From contig NZ_LMIO01000001.1 in NCBI RefSeq assembly GCF_001428745.1, positions 1,016,675 to 1,080,674 of the forward strand: a stretch of DNA of 64,000 nucleotides, written 5' to 3'. Each line of letters opens with the position of its first letter. The first letter of the stretch is position 1. Source of the stretch: Leifsonia sp. Root227 (GTDB lineage: Bacteria > Actinomycetota > Actinomycetes > Actinomycetales > Microbacteriaceae). The position numbers and the translations under genes were made by a program. Of this stretch, positions 27,476-35,989 are shown piece by piece. Under the pieces are notes generated by a model. The model saw only the letters and a program-made list of their open reading frames with translations. It was not told the origin of the DNA and ran no database searches.

Positions 27476-29106
27476 TGGGCAGGAAGCAGAGCCCGAAAGC
27501 TCAGGCCCCTGACGCCCAGTCTCGTGACGCGCAGGCGCCGGCAGGCGGAAACGCAGACAGCGGCCGCCGCCTCTCGCCCCTCCGCGTGATCGGCGCAGCG
27601 CTCGTCGCCGCGGTGGTCGTCAGCGTCGGCGTCGTCGGCTTCCAGTGGTGGACGGCGAAGGCGGCCGTCGAGGCCCAGCCGTGGTTCGCGTCGTACGTCG
27701 ACGTGACCGCCACCCCGCGGTTCGCGTTCGAGAACCTCGGCACCACGAAGAACAAGGACGCCGTCCTCTCGTTCATCGTGGCCGACTCCGCCTCGGCGTG
27801 CACGCCGTCGTGGGGCAACGCGTACACGCTCGACGAGGCCCGCGGCTCCCTCGACCTCGACCGCCGCATCGCCAGGCTGCAGCAGCAGGGCGGAACGGTC
27901 GCCGTGTCGTTCGGCGGCCAGCTGAACGACGAGCTCGCCGTGGCCTGCACCGACCCGGAGAAGCTGAAGGCCGCGTACGCGTCCGTCGTCGACCGGTACA
28001 AGATCGGCACGATCGACCTCGATCTGGAGGGCGCAGGACTGGCGGACGCCGACGCGAACGCGCGCCGCGCATCCACCATCGCCGCGCTGCAGAAGGAGCG
28101 CAGGGCGGAGGGCAAGAGCCTCGCCGTCTGGCTGACGCTTCCTGTGTCTCCGACCGGGCTCACCAGCCAGGGCACGGATGCGGTCGCCGCGATGCTGAAG
28201 GCCAAGGTCGACATCGCAGGCGTCAACGTCATGACGATGGACTTCGGCGACGCCAAGGCGGCCAAGCAGTCCATGTCCGACGCCGCTCAGGATGCGCTCA
28301 CCGCGACCAAGCGCCAGCTCGGCATCCTCTACGACCGCGCCAAGCTGCACCAGTCCGACCCGAGCCTGTGGTCCAAGCTGGGCGCGACGCCGATGATCGG
28401 CCAGAACGACGTCGAGAAGGAGGTCTTCTCGCTCGCCGACGCCAAGGCACTGAACGCGTGGGCGGTCTCCACCGGCATCGGCCGGATGTCGATGTGGTCG
28501 GCGAACCGCGACAAGACCTGCGGGTCGAACTACGTGGACACGACGGTCGTCTCCGATGCCTGCAGCGGCGTGAAGCAGGGCAAGCAGACCTTCGCCGGTG
28601 TGCTCTCCGCCGGCTTCGCCGGCCACATCTCGCTCGGTGAGTCCGCCGTCACCACCCCGGAGCCGACGTCGACCGTCACCAAGGACGACCCCGCCAGCTC
28701 GCCGTACGCGATCTGGACCACCACCAACTCGTACCTCAAAGGCACGAAGGTGGTCTGGCACCACAACGTCTACGTCGCCAAATGGTGGACGAAGGGCGAT
28801 GTCCCCGACGACCCCGTGCTGAACGCGTGGGAGACGCCGTGGGACCTGGTCGGCCCCGTGCTGCCGGGCGAGACGCCCATCCCGCAGCCGACGCTCCCCG
28901 CGGGGACGTACCCGGAGTGGACGGGCACCGCCCAGTTCGACAAGGGCGCCCGCGTGCTCTTCGACGGGGTGCCGTTCGAGGCCAAGTGGTGGACGCAGGG
29001 CGACAGCCCCGAGGCCGCCAGCGCCAACCCCGACGCGTCGCCGTGGGCCCCGCTCACCCAGGACGAGATCAACACCATTCTGAGCGGCGGCACCGCAGCT
29101 CAGTGA
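27475..29106 (+). CDS. Membrane-anchored GH18 (chitinase-like) protein with two carbohydrate-binding repeats
   Basis: A 543-residue surface protein. After a polar 40-residue cytoplasmic tail, one membrane anchor (about residues 42-62) leads to a GH18-type barrel with TFGGQ-like SFGGQLN and the catalytic D181-L-D183-L-E185 motif. Two chitin-binding modules of the ChtBD3/CBM5-12 type follow (YAIWTTTNSYLKGTKVVWHH and YPEWTGTAQFDKGARVLFDG, each ending AKWWT-GD-P). Directly coupled to the glycosyltransferase, it probably trims, releases or binds the polymer made by that enzyme (inference). Two GC-rich hairpins follow the gene. Confidence 0.85.
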   Translation: MGRKQSPKAQAPDAQSRDAQAPAGGNADSGRRLSPLRVIGAALVAAVVVSVGVVGFQWWTAKAAVEAQPWFASYVDVTATPRFAFENLGTTKNKDAVLSFIVADSASACTPSWGNAYTLDEARGSLDLDRRIARLQQQGGTVAVSFGGQLNDELAVACTDPEKLKAAYASVVDRYKIGTIDLDLEGAGLADADANARRASTIAALQKERRAEGKSLAVWLTLPVSPTGLTSQGTDAVAAMLKAKVDIAGVNVMTMDFGDAKAAKQSMSDAAQDALTATKRQLGILYDRAKLHQSDPSLWSKLGATPMIGQNDVEKEVFSLADAKALNAWAVSTGIGRMSMWSANRDKTCGSNYVDTTVVSDACSGVKQGKQTFAGVLSAGFAGHISLGESAVTTPEPTSTVTKDDPASSPYAIWTTTNSYLKGTKVVWHHNVYVAKWWTKGDVPDDPVLNAWETPWDLVGPVLPGETPIPQPTLPAGTYPEWTGTAQFDKGARVLFDGVPFEAKWWTQGDSPEAASANPDASPWAPLTQDEINTILSGGTAAQ

Positions 29107-29109
29107 GAC

Positions 29110-29155
29110 TCGGCGGCGGGATGCAGATTCCCCCCTGAACGCATCCCGTCGCCGA
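29110..29155. terminator. Hairpin after the GH18 gene
   Basis: Arms 29110-29124 and 29141-29155 pair over 15 bases with one G-U pair around GGGATGC/GCATCCC, loop 16 bases. No U tract follows, so termination activity is uncertain. Confidence 0.5.
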
Positions 29156-29196
29156 CCAGACCCGGACACCCGCTGCGGGGCGGAGGTTCTGGGCAT

Positions 29197-29234
29197 CCAG
29201 TGGATGCGGCACACTGTCGGGTCGCATCCACTGG
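29197..29234. repeat. Perfect 12-bp inverted repeat
   Basis: CCAGTGGATGCG (29197-29208) and CGCATCCACTGG (29223-29234) are exact complements separated by 14 bases. It is the second hairpin between the GH18 and lacI-type genes and shares the GGATGC/GCATCC core with the first. It may be a terminator without a U tract or an operator. Confidence 0.6.
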
Positions 29235-29298
29235 CACGCGTGCCGGCGAGTACCGGGCGGACTTTCGGGTAGCGAGCCCGTGAGTGCTCGTCGGCACG

Positions 29299-29338
29299 TT
29301 CGCATACCGCCTGTGAGTTTCGCATACCGCCTGTGAGT
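29299..29338. repeat. 20-bp perfect tandem direct repeat upstream of LacI-type gene
   Basis: TTCGCATACCGCCTGTGAGT occurs twice back to back (29299-29318, 29319-29338), ending 26 bases before the GTG of the LacI-type regulator. It may be a duplicated operator or promoter segment; it is not palindromic. Confidence 0.85.
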
Positions 29339-29364
29339 ACTGTTGACTCGACAAGGAGGGTGAC

Positions 29365-30369
29365 GTGACGCGTGTGACGATCGCCGGGCTCGCTGCCCAG
29401 CTGAAGCTGTCCAAGGCGTCCGTCTCGTACGCGCTGAACGGCCAGCCGGGCGTGAGCGACGAGACCCGTCGCCGGGTGCTCGACCTCGCGGCCGACCTCG
29501 GCTGGCACCCGAGCGCGAGCGCAAGAGCACTGTCCCGTTCCCGCACGGACGCGATCGGCATCGTGCTGCGGCGCGACCCGAGCCTGCTGGGCGCTGAGCC
29601 GTTCTACATGAGCCTGCTCGCCGGGGTGGAGAGCGTGCTGGCGGAGACCGACCAAGCGTTGATGCTCCGGATGGTCGGCACCGGCGTCGGCCAGGATCTC
29701 GACACCTATCGCCGCTGGAGCGCTCAGGGCAGGGTCGACGGTGTGATGCTGTTCGACATCAGTGTGAACGATCCGCGCCCTGCCCTCCTCGACCAGCTCG
29801 GCCTCGACTTCGTGGTGCACGGCAACCGGGCGCAGGTCGCCCCCGGCCGGGTGCTGCTCTACGACGCGCGCGGAGACTCCGCTCTGATCATCGGCGACCT
29901 CGCCAGGCTCGGTCACCGGAGGGTGCTGCACATCACGGGGCCGCTGGAGTTCGAGCACGAGGACGACAGGCGGGCGGCGATCGAGGGGGAGGCGTTCGCC
30001 CGGGGCATCAGCACGGTGTTCGCGGCGTCGGACTACTCGTCGGATGCGGGGGAGCGGATCGTCGTCGAGACCCTGGCCGCGGACACCGCCATCACCGCCG
30101 TCGTCACCTCGAACGACATGCTCGCGCTCGGCGCCGCCGCAGGCTTCGACAGGCTCGGCCGCAGGGACGTCGCCCTGGTGAGCTGGGACGACTCCCTGGT
30201 CTGCCGCCTCGGTTCCCGGCCGATCACCGCACTCGCCCGGTTCCCCGAGGAGCAGGGCAGGCGCAGCACCAGGATGCTGCTGGATGCGCTGGCCGGCGTG
30301 CCCTCCGAGGTCACCACCGCGAAGCCGAGCGAGCTCGTCGTGCGCTCCACGAGCATCCCGGCTCCGTAG
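29365..30369 (+). CDS. LacI family transcriptional regulator
   Basis: A 334-residue repressor-type protein. The N-terminal helix-turn-helix (TIAGLAAQLKLSKASVSYALNGQPGVSDETRRRVL) and hinge helix lead to a periplasmic-binding-protein-like sensor domain (DAIGIVLRRDP onward, ending with SWDDS and PEEQGRR). GTG start four bases after a strong AAGGAGGG. It is upstream of and in line with a sugar ABC operon whose promoter contains a perfect LacI-type palindrome, so it very probably controls that operon. Confidence 0.92.
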   Translation: MTRVTIAGLAAQLKLSKASVSYALNGQPGVSDETRRRVLDLAADLGWHPSASARALSRSRTDAIGIVLRRDPSLLGAEPFYMSLLAGVESVLAETDQALMLRMVGTGVGQDLDTYRRWSAQGRVDGVMLFDISVNDPRPALLDQLGLDFVVHGNRAQVAPGRVLLYDARGDSALIIGDLARLGHRRVLHITGPLEFEHEDDRRAAIEGEAFARGISTVFAASDYSSDAGERIVVETLAADTAITAVVTSNDMLALGAAAGFDRLGRRDVALVSWDDSLVCRLGSRPITALARFPEEQGRRSTRMLLDALAGVPSEVTTAKPSELVVRSTSIPAP

Positions 30370-30420
30370 GCGCCGCCCCCGCCCGCTCCCGAACAGGGGA
30401 AGTATTTCTGGTCCACCCCC

Positions 30421-30448
30421 TTGACAACTGAACCGGTTCAGTTAGCGT
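30421..30448 (+). promoter_or_regulatory. Sugar operon promoter with LacI-type operator in the spacer
   Basis: Consensus -35 TTGACA (30421-30426) and weak -10 TAGCGT (30443-30448) flank the perfect 18-base palindrome AACTGAACCGGTTCAGTT (30426-30443). The central CCGG is typical of LacI-family sites. Occupancy would block RNA polymerase directly, so the sugar genes should be inducible. Confidence 0.85.
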
Positions 30449-30494
30449 AGAGGTCGTGGTGTGTGCGCCACGACCAAGAGACAAGGGAGTCACT

Positions 30495-31799
30495 ATGAAG
30501 AAACGCGCCATTCTCGCGGGCGCCATCGCCGCCGCGGTCGCGCTCGTCGCAGCAGGCTGCAGCAGCTCCGGATCGGGAAGTTCGGCCAGTGGATCGACCA
30601 TCACGTACTGGGCGAGCAACCAGGGGACCAGCCTCGACAACGACAAGCAGGTCCTCACTCCAGTCCTCGACGACTTCACCAAGAAGACAGGCATCAAGGT
30701 GAAGCTTGAAGTGATCGGCTGGAACGATCTCCAGACGCGCATCCAGACCGCCGTCACCAGCGGCCAGGGTCCGGATGTGCTCAACATCGGCAACACCTGG
30801 GCGGCGTCCCTGCAGGCGACCGGCGCGTTCCTGCCGTTCGACGACGCCAACATGAAGGCCATCGGCGGGTCTGACAAGTTCGTCAAGACCGCGCTCGAGA
30901 CCGGTGGCGCACCTGGCAAGACGGTCACCAGCGTCCCGCTCTACGGCCTCGCATACGGGCTGTACTACAACAAGTCGATGTTCACCGCTGCGGGCGTCCA
31001 GCCGCCCACCAACTGGGAAGACCTCGTCACCGACGCCAAGAAGCTGACCAGCGGCTCCACCTACGGCTTCTCGCTCGCGGCCGGCAGCTACACAGAGAAC
31101 GCGCACTTCGCGTTCATCACGGCGGCGCAGAACGGCGCGGAGTTCTTCGACTCCAAGGGCAACCCCACCTTCACCTCCACCGGAGCGGTCGACGGCATCA
31201 AGCGCTACCTCGACCTGATGCAGACCGACAAGGTCGTCAACACCTCCAACGCCCAGTACGACAACGGCGTGCAGGCGGTGAACGACTTCGCGACGGGCAA
31301 GGTCGCGATGATCCTCAGCCAGAACAACGCCGACTCGTCGATCAACGCCAACGGCATGAAGACCGACGCATACGGTGTCGTTCCGTTCCCCGCCCCCGCT
31401 GGCGGTAAGGATGTGGCGAGCCACGTCGCCGGTATCAACCTCTCCATCATGAAGAACACCAAGAACAAGGATGCGGCCCTCCAGTTCGTCAAGTACATGA
31501 CGAGCGAGAGCACCCAGACCACCCTGGGCAAGCCGTACGCCACGCTCCCGGTGCTCAACGGCGCCAAGGCCAACTTCACCGACAACGCTGAAGAGGCCGC
31601 CACCTTCCAGAAGATCTACAACACCATGTCCAAGCCGCTTCCTCTGGTTCCGGCGGAAGACCAGTTCGAGAACACGGTCGGCAAGGCCATGAACGACATG
31701 TTCGCGAAGATCGCCACAGGAGGCACCGTCTCCGACAGCGACATCAAGTCCGCGCTGCAATCGGCGCAAGACCAGGTCAAGCAGTCCATGGGCGGCTGA
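30495..31799 (+). CDS. Sugar ABC transporter substrate-binding lipoprotein
   Basis: Family 1 extracellular solute-binding protein of 434 residues. Signal sequence MKKRAILAGAIAAAVALVAAGC ends in a lipobox (Cys22), followed by a Ser/Gly linker. Motifs ITYWASNQG, GPDVLNIGNTWA and YGLAYGLYYNKSMF are typical of oligosaccharide receptors of the MalE/UgpB type. ATG at 30495 has AAGGGAG six bases upstream, better than the upstream GTG. First structural gene of a regulated import operon; the GH5-like hydrolase at its end suggests an oligosaccharide ligand, perhaps a mannoside or glucoside. Confidence 0.92.
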   Translation: MKKRAILAGAIAAAVALVAAGCSSSGSGSSASGSTITYWASNQGTSLDNDKQVLTPVLDDFTKKTGIKVKLEVIGWNDLQTRIQTAVTSGQGPDVLNIGNTWAASLQATGAFLPFDDANMKAIGGSDKFVKTALETGGAPGKTVTSVPLYGLAYGLYYNKSMFTAAGVQPPTNWEDLVTDAKKLTSGSTYGFSLAAGSYTENAHFAFITAAQNGAEFFDSKGNPTFTSTGAVDGIKRYLDLMQTDKVVNTSNAQYDNGVQAVNDFATGKVAMILSQNNADSSINANGMKTDAYGVVPFPAPAGGKDVASHVAGINLSIMKNTKNKDAALQFVKYMTSESTQTTLGKPYATLPVLNGAKANFTDNAEEAATFQKIYNTMSKPLPLVPAEDQFENTVGKAMNDMFAKIATGGTVSDSDIKSALQSAQDQVKQSMGG

Positions 31800-31810
31800 C
31801 GCCGCCGGCG

Positions 31811-31854
31811 CCGGGTGCGGGATGCACGTTCTTCGCCGCGCATCCCGCACCTGG
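31811..31854. promoter_or_regulatory. Intercistronic hairpin between binding protein and permease genes
   Basis: Perfect 12-base arms 31814-31825 and 31840-31851 (core GGGATGC/GCATCCC), extendable to 15 pairs, with a 14-base loop. Hairpins here commonly raise binding-protein mRNA relative to permease mRNA by blocking 3' exonuclease or causing partial termination. Confidence 0.6.
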
Positions 31855-31904
31855 CGCACCCCCCAGCATCCACAGACCATCCTCCTGACCAGACAGAGGT
31901 CACC

Positions 31905-32903
31905 ATGTCGACGACGACATCAGCAGACACTCCGCGCGGCACGGGCGTGCTCGGCACGGCGACGGCCGCCCCGGCGCCGGCGCCGCCGCGCAAACGCAAG
32001 AGGCAGAAGGGCTGGTGGATCCCGCTCGCCCTGCTCGCGCCCGCCATCATCTTCGAGATCCTCATCCACGTCATCCCGATGCTCACCGGCATCTGGATCA
32101 GCTTCGTGCAGCTCACGAAGTTCTACATCGCCAACTGGTCGGAGGCGCCGTTCGTCGGCTTCAAGAACTACGCGGTCGCCCTCGACTTCAACGGTTCGGT
32201 CGGTGCGGCGCTGCTGCAGTCGTTCCTGATCACCTGCGGGTTCACCATCCTCGTGGTCGGCATCTCCTGGTCGCTCGGGATGTCCGCCGCCGTCGCCCTG
32301 CAGCGCAAGTTCTGGGGTCGCGGCTTCTTCCGCACCCTGTTCCTCGTGCCGTACGCGCTGCCGATGTACGCGGGCATCATCGCCTGGAAGTTCATGCTGC
32401 AGAAGGACACCGGCGCGGTGAACCACTTCCTGTTCGACAACCTGAACCTCCCGGGGGACAAACCGTTCTGGCTGATCGGCGGCAACGCGTTCTGGTCCAT
32501 CGTCATCGTCGCCATCTGGCGGCTGTGGCCGTTCGCGTTCCTGATGCTGATGGCCGGTCTGCAGTCCATCCCCGAGGAGGTCTACGAGGCGTCGGCGGTC
32601 GACGGCGCGAAGCCGGCCAGGCAGTGGGGTGCGATCACACTGCCGATGCTGCGCCCGGTCAACACCGTGCTGCTGCTGGTGATGTTCTTATGGACGTTCA
32701 ACGACTTCAACACCCCGTTCGTGCTGTTCGGCAACGCCCAACCTGCGGCAGGTGACCTGATCTCCTTCCACATCTACAACGCGTCGTTCCTCACCTGGAA
32801 CTTCGGCTCCGGGGCCGCGATGAGCGTCCTGCTCCTGATCTTCCTGCTGATCGTGACGGGCATCTACCTGCTCGTGCTGAACCGGAGGTCCCGTCGTGCG
32901 TGA
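31905..32903 (+). CDS. Sugar ABC transporter permease, MalF-like
   Basis: A 332-residue inner-membrane subunit. A 40-residue Ala/Pro/Arg-rich cytoplasmic tail precedes six membrane helices. The EAA loop EVYEASAVDGAKPARQWGAITLPMLRPV, where the ATPase docks, is intact. ATG at 31905 has GAGG nine bases upstream. It overlaps the MalG-like gene by eight bases. No ATPase gene is present in the operon, so a shared MsiK-like ATPase encoded elsewhere probably energises it. Confidence 0.92.
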   Translation: MSTTTSADTPRGTGVLGTATAAPAPAPPRKRKRQKGWWIPLALLAPAIIFEILIHVIPMLTGIWISFVQLTKFYIANWSEAPFVGFKNYAVALDFNGSVGAALLQSFLITCGFTILVVGISWSLGMSAAVALQRKFWGRGFFRTLFLVPYALPMYAGIIAWKFMLQKDTGAVNHFLFDNLNLPGDKPFWLIGGNAFWSIVIVAIWRLWPFAFLMLMAGLQSIPEEVYEASAVDGAKPARQWGAITLPMLRPVNTVLLLVMFLWTFNDFNTPFVLFGNAQPAAGDLISFHIYNASFLTWNFGSGAAMSVLLLIFLLIVTGIYLLVLNRRSRRA

Positions 32904-33735
32904 GACCGTCTCTTCCAAAGCCTTCCGCTGGGTGGTGCTCGTCATCCTGACGATCTTCACCGCCGTCCCGATCTACGTGATGGTCACCTCCTCGATGAAG
33001 TCGCTGGCGGATGTGCAGGGCGCCTTCACCTGGTGGCCGACGCAGATCACGTTCCAGCCGTTCATCGACATGTGGTCGACGGTGCCGCTGGCGTCGTACT
33101 TCGTGAACAGCCTCATCGTCGCGGGCTCTGCGACCATCCTGAGTCTGGTCATCGCGGTGTTCGCCGCGTACGCCGTCTCGCGCTACCGGTTCAAGGGCCG
33201 CAGCGTGTTCACCACCACGGTGCTGTCCACGCAGATGTTCCCCGGCGTGCTGTTCCTGCTGCCGCTGTTCCTCATCTTCGTGAACATCAACCAGGCGGTG
33301 GGCATCCAGCTCGTCGGCACGCGGTTCGGCCTCGTGATCACCTACCTGACGTTCGCGCTGCCGTTCTCGATCTGGATGCTCGCCGGTTACTTCGACGGCA
33401 TCCCGCGCGACCTCGACGAGGCGGCGATGGTCGACGGGAGCGGGCCGATGGGCGCGCTCTGGCACGTCGTGCTTCCCGCCGCGCGCCCCGGGCTGATCGC
33501 CGTCGCCATCTACTCGTTCATGACCAGTTGGGGCGAGGTGCTGTTCGCATCCGTGATGACGACGGACGAGAACAGAACGCTCGCGGTCGGCCTGCAGCTC
33601 TACTCCACCCAGACGAACGTGTACTGGAACCAGATCATGGCCGCTTCGCTCGTGGTGAGCATCCCGGTGGTCGTGGCGTTCCTGCTGCTGCAGCGCTCGT
33701 TCGTCGCCGGGCTGACGGCGGGTGCGGTGAAGTAG
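32896..33735 (+). CDS. Sugar ABC transporter permease, MalG-like
   Basis: Second membrane subunit, 279 residues, GTG start inside the preceding gene. It shows TAVPIYVMVTSSMKS at the end of helix 1 and the EAA loop DLDEAAMVDGSGPMGALWHVVLPAARPG. It pairs with the MalF-like protein. The gene ends 81 bases before the hydrolase gene. Confidence 0.92.
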   Translation: MRETVSSKAFRWVVLVILTIFTAVPIYVMVTSSMKSLADVQGAFTWWPTQITFQPFIDMWSTVPLASYFVNSLIVAGSATILSLVIAVFAAYAVSRYRFKGRSVFTTTVLSTQMFPGVLFLLPLFLIFVNINQAVGIQLVGTRFGLVITYLTFALPFSIWMLAGYFDGIPRDLDEAAMVDGSGPMGALWHVVLPAARPGLIAVAIYSFMTSWGEVLFASVMTTDENRTLAVGLQLYSTQTNVYWNQIMAASLVVSIPVVVAFLLLQRSFVAGLTAGAVK

Positions 33736-33816
33736 CAGCTTCCCCGCCGCCCGCACGCCCGTTCGGTCGCTCGACTGTTCGACTTCTTGCGACTTCGCGT
33801 CGTTTCGAAAGGAATC

Positions 33817-35745
33817 ATGGAACGCCATTCCCCCCTGCTCGCCGTCGACGGCGCGCCCGCCATCTGGCTCGGGGCCAATTTCTGGTCCCGGTCGGGAGGT
33901 CCGCTGATGTGGACCAGCTACGACCAGGAGGTCGTCCGCTCCGAGCTCGCCGTCCTGGCGGAGCACGGCCTCAACATGACCAGATCGTTCTTCTACTGGC
34001 CGGACTTCCACCCCACCCCTGACACGCTCGACGAGCAGTGCATCGCCAACTTCCACGACTTCCTCGACGCCCACCTGGACGCCGGCATGACGACGGTGCC
34101 GACGTTCCTCGTCGGGCACATGTCCGGCGAGAACTGGGACCCGGCCTGGCGGGACGGCCGCGACCTGTACAGCGACATCTGGTTCGTCGGACGCCAGGCC
34201 TGGTACGTCCGCGAGCTGACCGCGCGCTTCGCCGAGCATCCCGCCGTCGCCGGCTGGCTGCTCACCAACGAGGTCCCGATCTACGGCGGGGAGGCGCCGC
34301 GCCCGATCGTGGACGCGTGGGCGTCGCTGCTGGTGGATGCGGTGCGCGCCGGGGGAGGGACCCAGCCGGTCTCCGTCGGCGACGGGGCGTGGGGCATCGA
34401 GACGACGGGCCACGACAACGGCTTCTCCACCACCGACCTGGCCGCGTTCACCGACTTCGTCGGCCCGCACGTCTACCGGATGGAGTCCGACCAGACCCGT
34501 CAGCACCTCAAGGCCGCGTACATCGCGGAACTCTGCCACATCGCCGGCCTCCCGGTGATCATGGAGGAGTTCGGCCTGACCAGCGACTTCGTGTCCCCAT
34601 CCGGTGCTGCCTCGTACTACCGCCAGCTGCTCTACAACACGCTCCTGGCCGGGGCGACCGGCTGGATCGCCTGGAACAACACCGACTACGACGACCTGAT
34701 CGCCCAGCGCCCGTACTCGCACCACCCGTTCGAGATGCACTTCGGCATCACGGACGCGACGGGAGCCCCCAAGCCCCCGCTGCTGGAGCTGGCCCGTTTC
34801 GCCGGGGACCTCGCATCCATCGACGTCGCCGCTGTCACGCGCTCCCCGGTGGATGCGGCGATCGTCGTGCCCTCCCACCTCGCCGCCGACTACCCGTTCA
34901 CCCAGGAGCCCGAGCGGGCGCTAATCGTGGCGACGGGGGAGCAGGCGTACGTCGCCGCTCACGAGGCGCACGTGCCGGTGGCCGTGGTGCGCGAGGCGGA
35001 GGACGGCGGCATCCCCGCCGGCTACGGCCTCTACCTGCTGCCGTCGGTCAAGCAGCTCTGCGGCCCCACCTGGAAGCAGCTCATCGACCTCGCCTCCGAC
35101 GGCGCCACCGTCTACGCCTCGTACTGCGTCGGCGACATCGGCGTGCAGCGTGGTCCATGGTGGGCGTACACGGAGGAGATCTTCGGCGTGCAACGCGAGT
35201 CGGCATACGGCCTGGTGCCTCCGGTCTCCGACGACACGGTGACGGTGCGCTTCCTCACCTCCTTCGGCGGTCTGGCCGAGGGCACGGTCCTCTCGTTCGC
35301 GGCCGCGGGCAACGAGCACTCGCGCTCCTACCTCCCGGTGACCGCGACCACCGGAACGGTGATCGCCGTGGATGCGCACGACCGCCCCGTCATCGTCTCC
35401 CAGTCCCACGGCTCCGGACGCGCCGTGCTCTCCACCTACCCGCTCGAATACTTCGCCTCCCAGCTCCCCGGCGTGAACCCCGAAGACACCTGGCGCCTCT
35501 ACGACGCCCTCGCCGAGGTGGCCGACGTGGAACGAGACATCCGCCTCGACGACCCGCAGGTCTTCACCGACACGCTGGTCCACGCCGACGGCCGCCGCTT
35601 CGTCTTCTTCGTCTCCCAGCACCCCACGCCGGTCACGGTCACGCCCCGCGCGGCAGGTGCCCTGCGGACCCTGAACGGAGACGACGTCAGCTCGGTGACC
35701 CTCGACCCGTACGGCGTGGAGGTGCGCGAGCTGGTCTTCGAGTAG
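33817..35745 (+). CDS. Cytoplasmic glycoside hydrolase, GH5-like (clan GH-A)
   Basis: A 642-residue enzyme without signal peptide. The N-terminal (beta/alpha)8 barrel carries LLTNE with the likely acid/base Glu152 and VIMEEFG with the likely nucleophile Glu251. The middle region (about residues 360-480) looks like the flavodoxin-like trimerisation domain of beta-galactosidases, and a small beta domain ends the chain. Family boundaries (GH5 against GH42 or GH2-like) cannot be settled by eye. ATG has GAAAGGA just upstream (33807-33813). As last gene of the LacI-controlled importer operon it should cleave the imported oligosaccharide inside the cell. Confidence 0.85.
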   Translation: MERHSPLLAVDGAPAIWLGANFWSRSGGPLMWTSYDQEVVRSELAVLAEHGLNMTRSFFYWPDFHPTPDTLDEQCIANFHDFLDAHLDAGMTTVPTFLVGHMSGENWDPAWRDGRDLYSDIWFVGRQAWYVRELTARFAEHPAVAGWLLTNEVPIYGGEAPRPIVDAWASLLVDAVRAGGGTQPVSVGDGAWGIETTGHDNGFSTTDLAAFTDFVGPHVYRMESDQTRQHLKAAYIAELCHIAGLPVIMEEFGLTSDFVSPSGAASYYRQLLYNTLLAGATGWIAWNNTDYDDLIAQRPYSHHPFEMHFGITDATGAPKPPLLELARFAGDLASIDVAAVTRSPVDAAIVVPSHLAADYPFTQEPERALIVATGEQAYVAAHEAHVPVAVVREAEDGGIPAGYGLYLLPSVKQLCGPTWKQLIDLASDGATVYASYCVGDIGVQRGPWWAYTEEIFGVQRESAYGLVPPVSDDTVTVRFLTSFGGLAEGTVLSFAAAGNEHSRSYLPVTATTGTVIAVDAHDRPVIVSQSHGSGRAVLSTYPLEYFASQLPGVNPEDTWRLYDALAEVADVERDIRLDDPQVFTDTLVHADGRRFVFFVSQHPTPVTVTPRAAGALRTLNGDDVSSVTLDPYGVEVRELVFE

Positions 35746-35772
35746 GTGGCACTGGCACCCGCCCGGACACGC

Positions 35773-35778
35773 TAGTAT
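35773..35778 (+). promoter_or_regulatory. Probable tRNA-Pro -10 element
   Basis: TAGTAT lies 38 bases before the mature tRNA 5' end. Between them is an imperfect hairpin (GCTTTGGGG...CCCTCAAAGC) likely in the precursor leader. No clear -35. Confidence 0.4.
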
Positions 35779-35816
35779 GGACAAGTTGCTTTGGGGCTCC
35801 ACCCTCAAAGCGACTT

Positions 35817-35890
<74 letters not shown>

Positions 35891-35896
35891 CAGAAG

Positions 35897-35936
35897 AAGC
35901 CCCGGTAGAGCTCAGTTTCTACCGGGGCTTTTGTTT
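35897..35936 (+). terminator. Rho-independent terminator of tRNA-Pro
   Basis: Perfect 13-base stem (35897-35909 with 35918-35930; arm AAGCCCCGGTAGA), eight-base loop, then TTGTTT. It is one of the clearest terminators in the window and insulates the tRNA from the island genes. Confidence 0.9.
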
Positions 35937-35989
35937 GCTTGTAGAGTGGCAACCCCTCCAAAACCCCTCGCCTGGTCGAAAATGGGTCT

